From Bradyrhizobiaceae bacterium (lineage in GTDB: Bacteria > Pseudomonadota > Alphaproteobacteria > Rhizobiales > Xanthobacteraceae), in NCBI GenBank assembly GCA_947481635.1, contig CANKHJ010000013.1, forward strand, positions 1 to 45,602: 45,602 nucleotides of DNA, in the 5' to 3' direction. Position numbers and translations under genes: made by a program. Shown in pieces: positions 24,655 through 32,459 of this stretch (within the stretch, counting starts at the first letter, position 1; every line of letters begins with the position of its first letter). The notes beneath the pieces are model-generated. The model was not told the DNA's origin, ran no database searches, and saw nothing but the letters and a program-made list of their open reading frames with translations.

Positions 24655-25470
24655 ATGACCATGGATCGGAATGAGGTTGTGAGCGGCGAGAATCCGCACA
24701 TCCGCATTCAAGGCGTGTCGAAGATCTACGCATCGCCGCGCGGCGATGTCCTTGCGCTGACCGACGCGACACTGGACATCCAGAAGGGCGAATTCGTCAG
24801 CCTGCTGGGACCCAGTGGCTGCGGCAAAAGCACGCTGCTCAAGATGGTCGGAGGTCTCGATAGCGTGACCACCGGCGCCATCTCGCTGGCGGGCGCGCCG
24901 ATCGACGGCCCGCCGGTGGGCCTGGGCATGGTGTTCCAAAAAGACGTGCTGCTCGATTGGCGCACCGTTCTGCAGAACGTGATGCTCCCGGTCGAGTTGC
25001 AGAACCTGGACCATGCCGAGCATCTCGATCGCGCGACGACGCTGCTGAAACTATTTGGGCTCGGCGACTTCCTCGACAAGCATCCGTGGGAATTGTCAGG
25101 CGGCATGCGCCAGCGCGTTGCGATCTGCCGCGCGCTGGTCACCGATCCGAGCCTGCTGCTGATGGACGAGCCGTTCGGCGCGCTCGATGCGCTGACCCGC
25201 GACGAACTCAATCTCGAACTCCAGGACATCTGGATGCGTTCGGGAAAGACCATCATCTTCGTCACCCACTCTATTTCAGAAGCGATCATGCTGTCGGATC
25301 GCATCTGCGTCATGGCGGCACGTCCGGGCCGTTTCATTGAAATCATCAAGATCGATTTCCCGCGGCCGCGCACGCTGGCGGTACGTGAGACGCCGGAATT
25401 CGCGGACTACACCCGTCGCGTGCGGCAGATCTTCGAGAGCAACGGAGTGTTCCAGCATGAGAAAGCTTGA
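24655..25470 (+). CDS. ABC importer ATPase (nitrate/sulfonate/taurine type, SsuB/TauB-like)
   Basis: The energising subunit of a substrate importer, 271 residues. It has Walker A GPSGCGKST (52-60), Q-loop Gln95, signature LSGGM (147-151), Walker B LLLMDEP with catalytic Glu172, and switch His205. The sequence pattern, including ALTDATLDIQKGEFVSLLGPSG, is that of the SsuB/TauB/NrtD branch. The ATG at 24655 is preferred; a GTG at 24631 and an ATG at 24661 are alternatives. A purine-rich GAGGGGG lies upstream. Its 3' end overlaps the permease gene by 14 bases. Importers of this branch carry sulfonates, nitrate, pyrimidine-like or aromatic acids, so the subtype does not define the substrate. Confidence 0.92.
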   Translation: MTMDRNEVVSGENPHIRIQGVSKIYASPRGDVLALTDATLDIQKGEFVSLLGPSGCGKSTLLKMVGGLDSVTTGAISLAGAPIDGPPVGLGMVFQKDVLLDWRTVLQNVMLPVELQNLDHAEHLDRATTLLKLFGLGDFLDKHPWELSGGMRQRVAICRALVTDPSLLLMDEPFGALDALTRDELNLELQDIWMRSGKTIIFVTHSISEAIMLSDRICVMAARPGRFIEIIKIDFPRPRTLAVRETPEFADYTRRVRQIFESNGVFQHEKA

Positions 25471-26239
25471 TGTGCCAAGCTGGCTGCGGGAGCCACCGTC
25501 GTGGCTCGTGCTGACAAGCCTGCTGGTCCTGTGGCAGGTGGCGACGTGGGTCTTCAAGCCGGCCCCGTTCCTTCTGCCGGATCCGATATCGGTCGGACGC
25601 GCGCTAATCGCCAATCCGACCATGTATCTCGTCAATGCCTATTACACGACGGCGAACACGCTGATCGGCTTCGGCCTGTCGGTGATCATCGGGTTCGGCC
25701 TCGCGCTGGGCATTGTGTATTCGCGGTTTCTCGAATCGACCGTTTACACGACGCTGGTGGCCATCAACAGCATGCCGAAGGTGGCGCTGGCGCCGCTCTT
25801 CGTGGTTTGGATGGGCACCGGCAACACGTCGAAGATCGCGATGGCGTTTCTGATCGCGATCTTCGCGATCGTGATCGATGCGGTGCTCGGGCTTCGCACG
25901 CTCGATACTGAAATCGTCGATCTGGGCCGCTCGATGCGTGGATCGCCGCTGAAGCTGCTCTGGAAGATACGGTTGCCGAACGCATTGCCGAGCCTGTTTG
26001 CCGGCATGAAGGTCGCCATCGGATTGTCGCTGGTCGGCGTCCTGGTCGGCGAGTTTGTCTCGGCGCAGCATGGTCTCGGCTACGTCATCATGGCGGCGCA
26101 GGGCGCGTTCGATACGCCGCGTGTGTTCGTCGCGATCCTGCTGCTGTCGGTGCTGGGCACGCTGCTGTTCAAATCGCTCGAATTCATCGAGCGGCGCGTC
26201 ATCCCGTGGCACGTCTCGCAGCGCGCCGTATCGCACTGA
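25457..26239 (+). CDS. ABC importer permease (SsuC/TauC-like)
   Basis: A 260-residue inner-membrane permease with about six hydrophobic helices, the first around residues 16-33 (LVLTSLLVLWQVATWVF). The cytoplasmic EAA-type loop LGRSMRGSPLKLLWKIRLPN contacts the ATPase and is characteristic of BPD-type permeases. I chose the ATG at 25457 (MRKLDVPSWLREPP); codons further upstream lie inside the ATPase gene and read as arginine-rich shadow sequence. The 14-base overlap with the ATPase gene and the binding-protein gene at 26481 make a standard three-gene importer. One permease gene means a homodimer. Confidence 0.92.
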   Translation: MRKLDVPSWLREPPSWLVLTSLLVLWQVATWVFKPAPFLLPDPISVGRALIANPTMYLVNAYYTTANTLIGFGLSVIIGFGLALGIVYSRFLESTVYTTLVAINSMPKVALAPLFVVWMGTGNTSKIAMAFLIAIFAIVIDAVLGLRTLDTEIVDLGRSMRGSPLKLLWKIRLPNALPSLFAGMKVAIGLSLVGVLVGEFVSAQHGLGYVIMAAQGAFDTPRVFVAILLLSVLGTLLFKSLEFIERRVIPWHVSQRAVSH

Positions 26240-26480
26240 CCACATCCGGGCTCGTTTGCGAAGGCCCATGTCAAACTGCCGCAGGCGTGCGTAATAAAAT
26301 CAGTAATGATGATATTTTTTGCAACCTTGTGCCAAAAATGGGGTGACAATCCCCGCACGGCCGATATCATTCGAGCAATCAATTTGCCTCCAACGGGGCT
26401 TCGATGATTTCGGCCTGTCGCATCGTAGGTCTTATGCGGCTGTTGCTGTCTGACGCTGCGGCAATCGATCGAGGAGAAGC
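26240..26480. promoter_or_regulatory. Intergenic region between permease and binding-protein genes
   Basis: This 241-base gap interrupts the ABC operon. It carries an AT-rich zone with the inverted repeat at 26314-26339, and ends in a strong ribosome binding site GAGGAG (26471-26476), four bases before the ATG at 26481. An extra promoter for the abundant binding protein is plausible. No small gene is apparent. Confidence 0.5.
26314..26339. promoter_or_regulatory. Inverted repeat upstream of the ABC binding-protein gene
   Basis: Ten-base arms ATTTTTTGCA and TGCCAAAAAT pair at nine of ten positions across a six-base spacer. It lacks the GC stem and trailing T-run of a terminator, so an operator is the better reading. 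Confidence 0.42.
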
Positions 26481-27560
26481 ATGATGAGCTCTGGCAAGGA
26501 TTTCGGCGCGACACGTCAGCCGTCGACGTCACGCGTCACGATCAGCCGTCGCGCCGTGCTTGCGGGCACTGCCGCGACCACGTTGTCGATGCCGTGGGTG
26601 ACCAAGGCCCACGCTGCTGACAAGCTGACGCTGCGTCTCGACTTCACCGCATCGGGTCTGCACGCGCCGTTCTACGTCGCGATGCAGAAAGGCTGGTTCG
26701 AGAAAGCCGGCATCGATCTGTATATGGAGGACGGCAACGGCTCCAATGCGACGGTCCAATTGATCGCCGCTGGGTCGTTCGACGTCGGTCTGCATTCATT
26801 GGGCCCGCTCGGCGTCGCCCGCGGCAAGGGGATCCCGGTCGTCTCGGTTGCCGGTTTCGTGCGCAAGGGCGAGCTCGGATTCTTCGTGCCCCAGGAGAGC
26901 GGCTGGAAGACACCGAAGGACCTGATCGGCAAGAAGATCGTCTATAGCGTTACCTCGCAGGAGGGCCCCTTCGTTCGTTACTTCCTCCAGAAGAATGGCG
27001 TGGCGGAAAATCAGGTTGAACTGATCAACGTCGACGGCGCGGCGCGCTACCCGGTCTATTTCACCAAACAGGCGGACTCGTTGCTGACGACTGTTCCGGG
27101 CGTGATGCCGATCGCCGCGGTGCGCCGCCCATCCTCGACGATCCTGCTGGCCGATTTCGGGCTGAATCTGCCCGGTCTTGGAATGAGCGCGCGCAGTGAC
27201 ACGCTGGAAAAGAAGAAGGACGCGATCCGGCGTCTGGTCAGCGTCGTGTGCGGCGCATGGACTTATGTGCTCGATGGACGCGATCAGGAAGGCGGGGCGG
27301 CGGTGTTTGCCAAGAAGCCGGGCGGAGCGTTTACCGCCGAGATGATGGCGGAGCAGATTCGTCTGTTCAAACCGTTCTTCTATACCGAGGCGACGAAGTC
27401 GTCGCCGATCGGGATTCAGAGCGAAGTCGATTGGAAGACGACGATCCAGGCGATGGAAGAGGCCCAGGTGGTTCCAGCGGGCACCAAGCCGACCGACTAT
27501 TTCACCAACGACTGTATCGATAAGACGATCGTCGATAAGATCGCCAGCAACACTTATTGA
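26481..27560 (+). CDS. ABC importer periplasmic substrate-binding protein (SsuA/TauA/NMT1-like) with Tat signal
   Basis: This periplasmic protein captures the ligand for the importer encoded upstream. The 359-residue precursor begins with a twin-arginine signal (ISRRAVLAG, then a hydrophobic stretch), with likely cleavage after AHA near residue 45. The mature part starts KLTLRLDFTASGLHAPFYVAMQKGWF, typical of the NMT1/THI5-like fold that binds sulfonates, pyrimidine precursors or aromatic carboxylates. Twin-arginine export is common for this family in Bradyrhizobium relatives. A strong GAGGAG ribosome site precedes the ATG. The ligand is not predictable from sequence but is probably the starting compound of the pathway. 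Confidence 0.92.
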   Translation: MMSSGKDFGATRQPSTSRVTISRRAVLAGTAATTLSMPWVTKAHAADKLTLRLDFTASGLHAPFYVAMQKGWFEKAGIDLYMEDGNGSNATVQLIAAGSFDVGLHSLGPLGVARGKGIPVVSVAGFVRKGELGFFVPQESGWKTPKDLIGKKIVYSVTSQEGPFVRYFLQKNGVAENQVELINVDGAARYPVYFTKQADSLLTTVPGVMPIAAVRRPSSTILLADFGLNLPGLGMSARSDTLEKKKDAIRRLVSVVCGAWTYVLDGRDQEGGAAVFAKKPGGAFTAEMMAEQIRLFKPFFYTEATKSSPIGIQSEVDWKTTIQAMEEAQVVPAGTKPTDYFTNDCIDKTIVDKIASNTY

Positions 27561-27631
27561 GGGACGCCCGCATTGGCTGACGCGTCGACGCCAACAGGCG
27601 GCACGCGGAGCTTTGCGGCTGATAGCAAAGC

Positions 27632-28216
27632 ATGAAACGGCCGGATTTCATCGAGCTTTTCGCACGTCACCGCGGTGACATCCCGACTATCACCGGGCCG
27701 GGCCTGATGACCCGCGAGCTGTTTGCCGTGACCGGCGACGGCGACACCGTCCTCTATAATATGGAAATGCCCTATGCGACGCCGATGTGCATGGGCCTCG
27801 CGATGGCGCGGCCGCAGCAGCGGATCGTCGCGCTGGAGGGCGATGGATCGTTGATCATGGCGCTCGGCGTGTTGACCACCATCGCGCGCTATCATCCCGA
27901 GAACCTGACCCTGATCGTGCTCGACAACGAATCCTATTCGACCTTCGGCGCCGACATGGTGTCGGCGACCGCGACAGGCGTCGATCTCGCCGCGGTCGCG
28001 CGCGGTTGCGGCATCGAGAAGGTGGTCACAGTCACCACGCTGGATCAGGCCGAGCAGGTCATGGGACCGGCGTTGAAAGAGCCCGGCCCCTGGGTGATCG
28101 TCGCCAAGGTGGATTCACAAAGCGAGCCGGATCCGCGCTTTGTGCGCAATTCCCCCGACGTGACCGAACAGTCGCTCGACTTTTCCCGCATGCTGCGCCG
28201 GAGCAACGGCCAATGA
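27632..28216 (+). CDS. Thiamine-diphosphate decarboxylase, TPP-binding subunit (ComE/sulfopyruvate-decarboxylase-beta-like)
   Basis: The 194-residue protein corresponds to the C-terminal, diphosphate-binding domain of two-domain TPP decarboxylases. The metal/TPP motif begins with GDG at residues 70-72 (ALEGDGSLIMALG) and ends at Asn99 (LDNESYSTFG), the canonical spacing. The pyrimidine-binding half is encoded by the following gene, overlapping by four bases, so the active site must form between two polypeptides, as in sulfopyruvate or phosphonopyruvate decarboxylase. Here the PP-domain gene comes first, the reverse of the domain order in fused enzymes. It probably decarboxylates a 2-oxo acid to an aldehyde. 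The exact acid is unknown. Confidence 0.87.
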   Translation: MKRPDFIELFARHRGDIPTITGPGLMTRELFAVTGDGDTVLYNMEMPYATPMCMGLAMARPQQRIVALEGDGSLIMALGVLTTIARYHPENLTLIVLDNESYSTFGADMVSATATGVDLAAVARGCGIEKVVTVTTLDQAEQVMGPALKEPGPWVIVAKVDSQSEPDPRFVRNSPDVTEQSLDFSRMLRRSNGQ

Positions 28217-28782
28217 GCGCGAACGCCAAGACCGATTCGCCGACCCAATCGCGGCCGGCGACCAAGCGGGCCTCGCATTTCCGCTACGACGTTGCAGGCA
28301 GCTTCGTCGACAGCCTGAAGACCAATGGCGTGACCTATTCGGTGCTGCTGCCGGATTCGGTGCTGCACCCGATCAACGAATTGCTGCTGGCCGACGCGGA
28401 CGTCCAGACGGTTGTGTGTTCGCGCGAGGACGAAGGCATTGCCATTGCGGTGGGCGCTGGCTGGGGTGGCCGCCGCTCCGCAATCAGCATGGAAGGATCG
28501 GCGATCGGAATGTCCGGGCTGATCCTGGCCCGCGCCGTCATCCAGCGCTCGCCAACGCTGATCATTGCCAGCCACAGCAGCGTGCTCGGCGAGAAATTCG
28601 GCTATCACGCGGCAACGCGCGCCGTGACCCAGCCGGTCCTCGACGCGCTGCGGATTCCGTATCATGTGTTGCGCGATCCCGAAGAAATCCCGCACGTGAT
28701 CAAGCAGATCATCCGCACGATGGAAGGGCAGAAAACGCCTGTAGCCATCCTGGTGCCGCCGTTCATTCTGGTCTCCGACTGA
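28213..28782 (+). CDS. Thiamine-diphosphate decarboxylase, pyrimidine-binding subunit (ComD-like)
   Basis: The 189-residue partner of the preceding TPP-binding subunit supplies the glutamate that activates the cofactor: Glu74 in CSREDEGIAIAVGAG, at the same distance from the following glycine as in pyruvate decarboxylases. Further blocks GGRRSAISMEGSAIGM and PTLIIASHSS match the PYR domain of the ComD/phosphonopyruvate decarboxylase group. The start is ATG at 28213 in an ATGA overlap; an in-frame extension back to 27787 runs through the previous gene in another frame and is not coding. The first 20 or so residues are Ser/Thr/Lys-rich and probably disordered. Only 28 bases separate it from the third hydroxylase, which could oxidise the aldehyde product. 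Confidence 0.86.
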   Translation: MSANAKTDSPTQSRPATKRASHFRYDVAGSFVDSLKTNGVTYSVLLPDSVLHPINELLLADADVQTVVCSREDEGIAIAVGAGWGGRRSAISMEGSAIGMSGLILARAVIQRSPTLIIASHSSVLGEKFGYHAATRAVTQPVLDALRIPYHVLRDPEEIPHVIKQIIRTMEGQKTPVAILVPPFILVSD

Positions 28783-28810
28783 GCGCGCTCAACTCCGGTC
28801 GTTCCACGCG

Positions 28811-29668
28811 ATGAAGCTTGCCCCGCTCGACTATAAGCGCCCGGCTTCGCTGCAAGAGGCGATCGCGATCCTCGCTGCGCATGACGGCGCGGCGCTGCCG
28901 CTTGCGGGCGGGCAAAGCCTGATCCCGATCCTGGCATTTCGGCTGGCCGCTCCCACCATGCTGGTCGACCTGCGCGGCGTGCCCGGCCTCGACGGCATCG
29001 CGATCGGTCCAGGCGGGGTGCGTCTCGGCGCCATGGTGCGCTGGCGCGATATTGAGGACGAGAAGCGGCTTGCCGCCGCGTGGCCGTTGCTGCCCGCGGT
29101 GATTTCGCACATCGCGCATTATCAGATCCGCAACCGCGGCACGGTCGGCGGAAGTCTCGCGCATGCGGACCCGGCGGCCGAGCTGCCGGGGCTGGCCGTC
29201 ACCTGCGACGCGACGATCGAGATCGTTGGCCGCGATGGCCCGCGCGAGATTCCGGCAAGCGCGCTTTTTGTCGGCGCCTTGAGCACCTCGCTTGCGGCCG
29301 GCGATTTGATCGTCGGAATGCGGCTGCCGCCGTGGCGCGACGGACGCCGCTGGGCATTCGAGGAATTCGCGCTGCGGCGCGGCGACTTCGCGATTGTCGG
29401 GGTCGCGGCCTATTACGACCTCGACGATGCCGGCCGCGTCGTCGATGCGCATATCGGCGCGATCGGCGTATCGGAGTATCCAATCCGGCTGACCGCGGCG
29501 GAACAGGCGCTGAACGGATCGCCGATCGATGATGCGACGATTGCTGCGGCGGCACGCGCGGCCTGCGCGATGGTCGAGCCGCAGGATGATATCCATGCCA
29601 GCGCGGCCTATCGCCGGGCGCTGGTCGGAACCTTGACCGAGCGGGCGCTTGCCCGCGCCTCGGCATGA
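28811..29668 (+). CDS. FAD-binding medium subunit of molybdenum hydroxylase (CoxM-like), set 3
   Basis: The 285-residue FAD subunit of the third hydroxylase in the window. The FAD motifs PLAGGQSLIPILAFR (about residues 35-49) and IRNRGTVGGSLAHADPAAEL (about 106-125) are complete. Only one start is sensible, the ATG at 28811, leading into KLAPLDYKRPASLQEA as in the family. The stop overlaps the next ATG by four bases. It differs clearly in sequence from the set 2 medium subunit, so the two operons are not a recent duplication. Confidence 0.93.
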   Translation: MKLAPLDYKRPASLQEAIAILAAHDGAALPLAGGQSLIPILAFRLAAPTMLVDLRGVPGLDGIAIGPGGVRLGAMVRWRDIEDEKRLAAAWPLLPAVISHIAHYQIRNRGTVGGSLAHADPAAELPGLAVTCDATIEIVGRDGPREIPASALFVGALSTSLAAGDLIVGMRLPPWRDGRRWAFEEFALRRGDFAIVGVAAYYDLDDAGRVVDAHIGAIGVSEYPIRLTAAEQALNGSPIDDATIAAAARAACAMVEPQDDIHASAAYRRALVGTLTERALARASA

Positions 29669-30162
29669 CCGCGATCATGCAGCTGTCCTTCGATGTGAAC
29701 GGGGCGCCGGTCGTCGTCGAGGTGCAGGCGCGCACCACGCTGGCGGATTGCCTGCGTCACACTCTTGGCCTGACCGGCACGCATCTCGGCTGCGAGCACG
29801 GCATCTGCGGCGCCTGCACCGTGATCGTCGACGATGCGGCGGTGCGCTCCTGCCTGATGCTGGCGGTCCAGGCCGAAGGCACCCGCGTGGTGACGGTCGA
29901 AGGCCTTTCGGGTGACGACAGCCTGACACCGCTCCAGGCCGCGTTCCGCAAGCATCATGCCTTGCAATGCGGCTTCTGTACGCCCGGCATGATCACGACC
30001 TTGCACGCGTTGTTGACCGATGAACCGTTCGCCGATGCGGACCGCATCCGCGACGTGTTGTCCGGCAATATCTGTCGTTGCACCGGCTATATTCCGATCA
30101 TCGAGGCGGCGCTCGAGGCGCGCATCGCGTACCAGGGCAAACGCGAGGATGGGCGGCGATGA
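29665..30162 (+). CDS. 2Fe-2S small subunit of molybdenum hydroxylase (CoxS-like), set 3
   Basis: A 165-residue protein with two 2Fe-2S clusters and all eight cysteines: Cys43, Cys48, Cys51 and Cys63 in the ferredoxin-like half, and Cys102, Cys105, Cys137 and Cys139 in the helical half. The start at ATG 29665 overlaps the stop of the FAD subunit, and its own stop overlaps the large-subunit ATG by four bases, so all three are translated as a unit. An ATG at 29677, four codons later, is an alternative start of no functional consequence. Confidence 0.94.
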   Translation: MTAIMQLSFDVNGAPVVVEVQARTTLADCLRHTLGLTGTHLGCEHGICGACTVIVDDAAVRSCLMLAVQAEGTRVVTVEGLSGDDSLTPLQAAFRKHHALQCGFCTPGMITTLHALLTDEPFADADRIRDVLSGNICRCTGYIPIIEAALEARIAYQGKREDGRR

Positions 30163-32453
30163 AAGCGCCATCGCCGATGTCCCCCAACACCTATGTCGGC
30201 CAGCCGATCGAGCGTGTCGAAGACCTGCGCTTCCTGCGCGGACGCGGCCAATATATCGATGACATCAAGCGTGACGATCAGGTCTGCGCGGCATTCGTCC
30301 GCAGCGCCGTGGCGCATGGCCGGGTGCGTTCGATCGACGCCACGGCGGCGCTTGCGATGCCGGGCGTTCGCGCGGTGATCACCGCCGCGGATTTTGACGG
30401 GCCGATCCCGACCATTCCGTTTCGTCGCCCCAACCCGAGCATCGGGCCTTATGCGCAGCCGGTGATCGCGAGCGACAAGGTCCGCTATGTCGGCGAGCCG
30501 GTGGCGGTGGTCATTGCCGACACCGCGGAGCGTGCCGAAGATGCCGCCCAGGAGGTCGTGCTCGACATTGAGGAATTGCCGGCGATTGTCGGCATGGCAC
30601 CGGCCGAGGCGAACGAGGTGCTGCTGTTCGAGGCGGCCGGAGGCAATGTCGCCTCGGTGTTTGTCGGCACCTTGGGCGATGCGGCGGCGGCCTTCGCCGC
30701 GGCGGACCGTGTGGTGCGCGGCGCATTCCGGACGCAACGGCAGACCGCGATGCCAATGGAAACCCGCGGGCTCCTGGCAGAATGGAACGCGACAACGTCG
30801 CACCTGACGATGTTCGGTGCGGCCAAGCTGCCATTCTTCAATCGGCGCGCGATGGCGGCGATGATGAATCTGCCTGAAGCGCAAGTCGATTATATCGAGC
30901 TCGATGTCGGCGGCGGCTTCGGTGCGCGCGGCGAATTCTACCCCGAGGATTTCCTGCTCGCCTTCGCGGCCCGCAGGCTGGGTTGCCCGGTGAAATGGAT
31001 CGAGGACCGCCGCGAGCATTTCCTCGCCACCGGCCATGCGCGTGAAAGCGCCTGCGACATCGAATTCGCGCTGCGGTCGGACGGCATCATCCTTGGCGCG
31101 CGCGGCACCTTGTTCAGCAACATCGGCGCCTATGTCCGCCCTAACGGCATCACGCCGGCGCGCAATATGGTTCAATTCCTGTCCGGGCCGTATCGCATTC
31201 CGAATATCCATTTCGAAGGCCGCGGCATCGTCACCAACAAGACGCCCGCCGGAACTTATCGCGGGCCGGGCCGCTACGAAGGCTGTTTCTACTGCGAGCA
31301 GATGCTCGACCTGTCGGCCGACAAATTGGGATTGGACCGGCTTGAGATTCGGCGCCGCAATCTGCTCACCGATGCCGACATGCCGTATCGGCTTGCCACC
31401 ATCTCGCCGAGCGACGGCGCCGCGGAGACCTTCTGCGACAGCGGCGATTATCGCTCGACCTTCGAGCGCTGCATCATCGAGTCGGGTTGGGCGGAAAAGG
31501 CGCAGCTCCAGGGGCGGCTGATCGACGGGCGCTACCATGGCCTCGCCATCGGCAATTTCATCGAAGGCGGTGCGTCCGGCCCGCAGGAGAATGCGCGGAT
31601 CGACGTCGAGGCTGATGGCATGGTCTCGGTCTATGCCGGCTCGTCCGCGATCGGGCAGGGAACCGAGACGGTGCTGGGGCAGATCGCCGCCGATGCGCTC
31701 GAGATTCCGTTCGAGCGCATCACGGTGCTGCACGGCTCCACCACCTATCTGTCGGAAGGATGGGGCTCTTATGGATCCCGCGGCACGGTGATGGGCGGGT
31801 CGGCGGTGATCGATGCCGCGCAGGGATTGATCGCGAAATTTCGCGGCGCCGCGGCGATAGCGCTCGACGTCGCAGAGAAGGAATTGCACATCGCCAATGG
31901 CGTTGCATCGGCGCCGAACGGCCGCTCGGTCAAGCTGGCGCAGATGGCCGGCCTGTCATGCGACGGCAGTTTCAAGAATTCAAAGGCGACCTACACCTTC
32001 GGCGCCGCGATGGCGCATGTCGCCGTCGATCCGAAAACCGGTCATGTCGCCGTGATCGACTATCTCGCCGTCGACGACGTCGGCCGGATCATCAATCCAC
32101 TGACGTTGCATGGTCAGGTCACGGGCGCCGCGGTGCAGGGCCTCGGCAGCGTCTTCAGCGAGGAACTGGTTTATGACGAGTCCGGCCAGATCCTGGTCGG
32201 ATCGCTGGCCGATTACCTGGTGCCACTGGCGACGGATTATCCGACCATCCGCTGTGTGAGCCTGGAAAACTATCCGTCACCGAACAACCCGCTCGGCGCC
32301 AAGGGTGCGGGAGAGGGCGGGATCATCCCGGTCGGGGGCGTGGTGCTCAGCGCCGTGACCGCGGCGTTGCAATCGCTCGGCGTGCGGCCGCGCGAATTGC
32401 CGATCTCGCCGCCGAAGCTGTGGGCGTTGATCCAGCAGGCCGCCCAGGCCTGA
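30159..32453 (+). CDS. Molybdopterin-binding large subunit of molybdenum hydroxylase (CoxL-like, non-CO), set 3
   Basis: The catalytic subunit of the third hydroxylase, 764 residues. It has DVGGGFGAR (249-257), loop TYRGPGRYEG (around Arg368-Gly369) and GAKGAGEGG with catalytic Glu719. The loop differs from those of set 1 (TYRGSGQPE) and set 2 (PIRGAGQPQ), and again lacks the copper-binding cysteine of CO dehydrogenase. I chose the ATG at 30159, in ATGA overlap with the small-subunit stop, which leads quickly into GQPIERVEDLRFLRGRGQY. Operon linkage to the split TPP decarboxylase and the ABC importer suggests aldehyde or ring oxidation of an imported compound. It converges on the BisC-like gene with a 6-base gap. 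Confidence 0.94.
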   Translation: MKAPSPMSPNTYVGQPIERVEDLRFLRGRGQYIDDIKRDDQVCAAFVRSAVAHGRVRSIDATAALAMPGVRAVITAADFDGPIPTIPFRRPNPSIGPYAQPVIASDKVRYVGEPVAVVIADTAERAEDAAQEVVLDIEELPAIVGMAPAEANEVLLFEAAGGNVASVFVGTLGDAAAAFAAADRVVRGAFRTQRQTAMPMETRGLLAEWNATTSHLTMFGAAKLPFFNRRAMAAMMNLPEAQVDYIELDVGGGFGARGEFYPEDFLLAFAARRLGCPVKWIEDRREHFLATGHARESACDIEFALRSDGIILGARGTLFSNIGAYVRPNGITPARNMVQFLSGPYRIPNIHFEGRGIVTNKTPAGTYRGPGRYEGCFYCEQMLDLSADKLGLDRLEIRRRNLLTDADMPYRLATISPSDGAAETFCDSGDYRSTFERCIIESGWAEKAQLQGRLIDGRYHGLAIGNFIEGGASGPQENARIDVEADGMVSVYAGSSAIGQGTETVLGQIAADALEIPFERITVLHGSTTYLSEGWGSYGSRGTVMGGSAVIDAAQGLIAKFRGAAAIALDVAEKELHIANGVASAPNGRSVKLAQMAGLSCDGSFKNSKATYTFGAAMAHVAVDPKTGHVAVIDYLAVDDVGRIINPLTLHGQVTGAAVQGLGSVFSEELVYDESGQILVGSLADYLVPLATDYPTIRCVSLENYPSPNNPLGAKGAGEGGIIPVGGVVLSAVTAALQSLGVRPRELPISPPKLWALIQQAAQA

Positions 32454-32459
32454 CGTCCG

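Noticed and set aside
26316-26339. Sigma-54-like promoter (TGGCAC then TTGC on the minus strand)
   Set aside because: The spacing is one base short of the strict consensus and it points back into the permease gene; the sequence is better seen as an inverted repeat.
27787-28782. Long frame that would fuse extra sequence to the pyrimidine-binding TPP subunit
   Set aside because: The added part overlaps the TPP-binding subunit gene in another frame and lacks domain character; the ATG at 28213 with its four-base overlap is the real start.
30087-31889. 600-codon open frame on the minus strand opposite the set 3 large-subunit gene
   Set aside because: The Arg/His/Asp-rich translation has no family motifs; it is a by-product of GC-rich codon use. 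The same applies to long antisense frames at 12739-14049, 18227-19708, 9123-10364 and 21095-22129.
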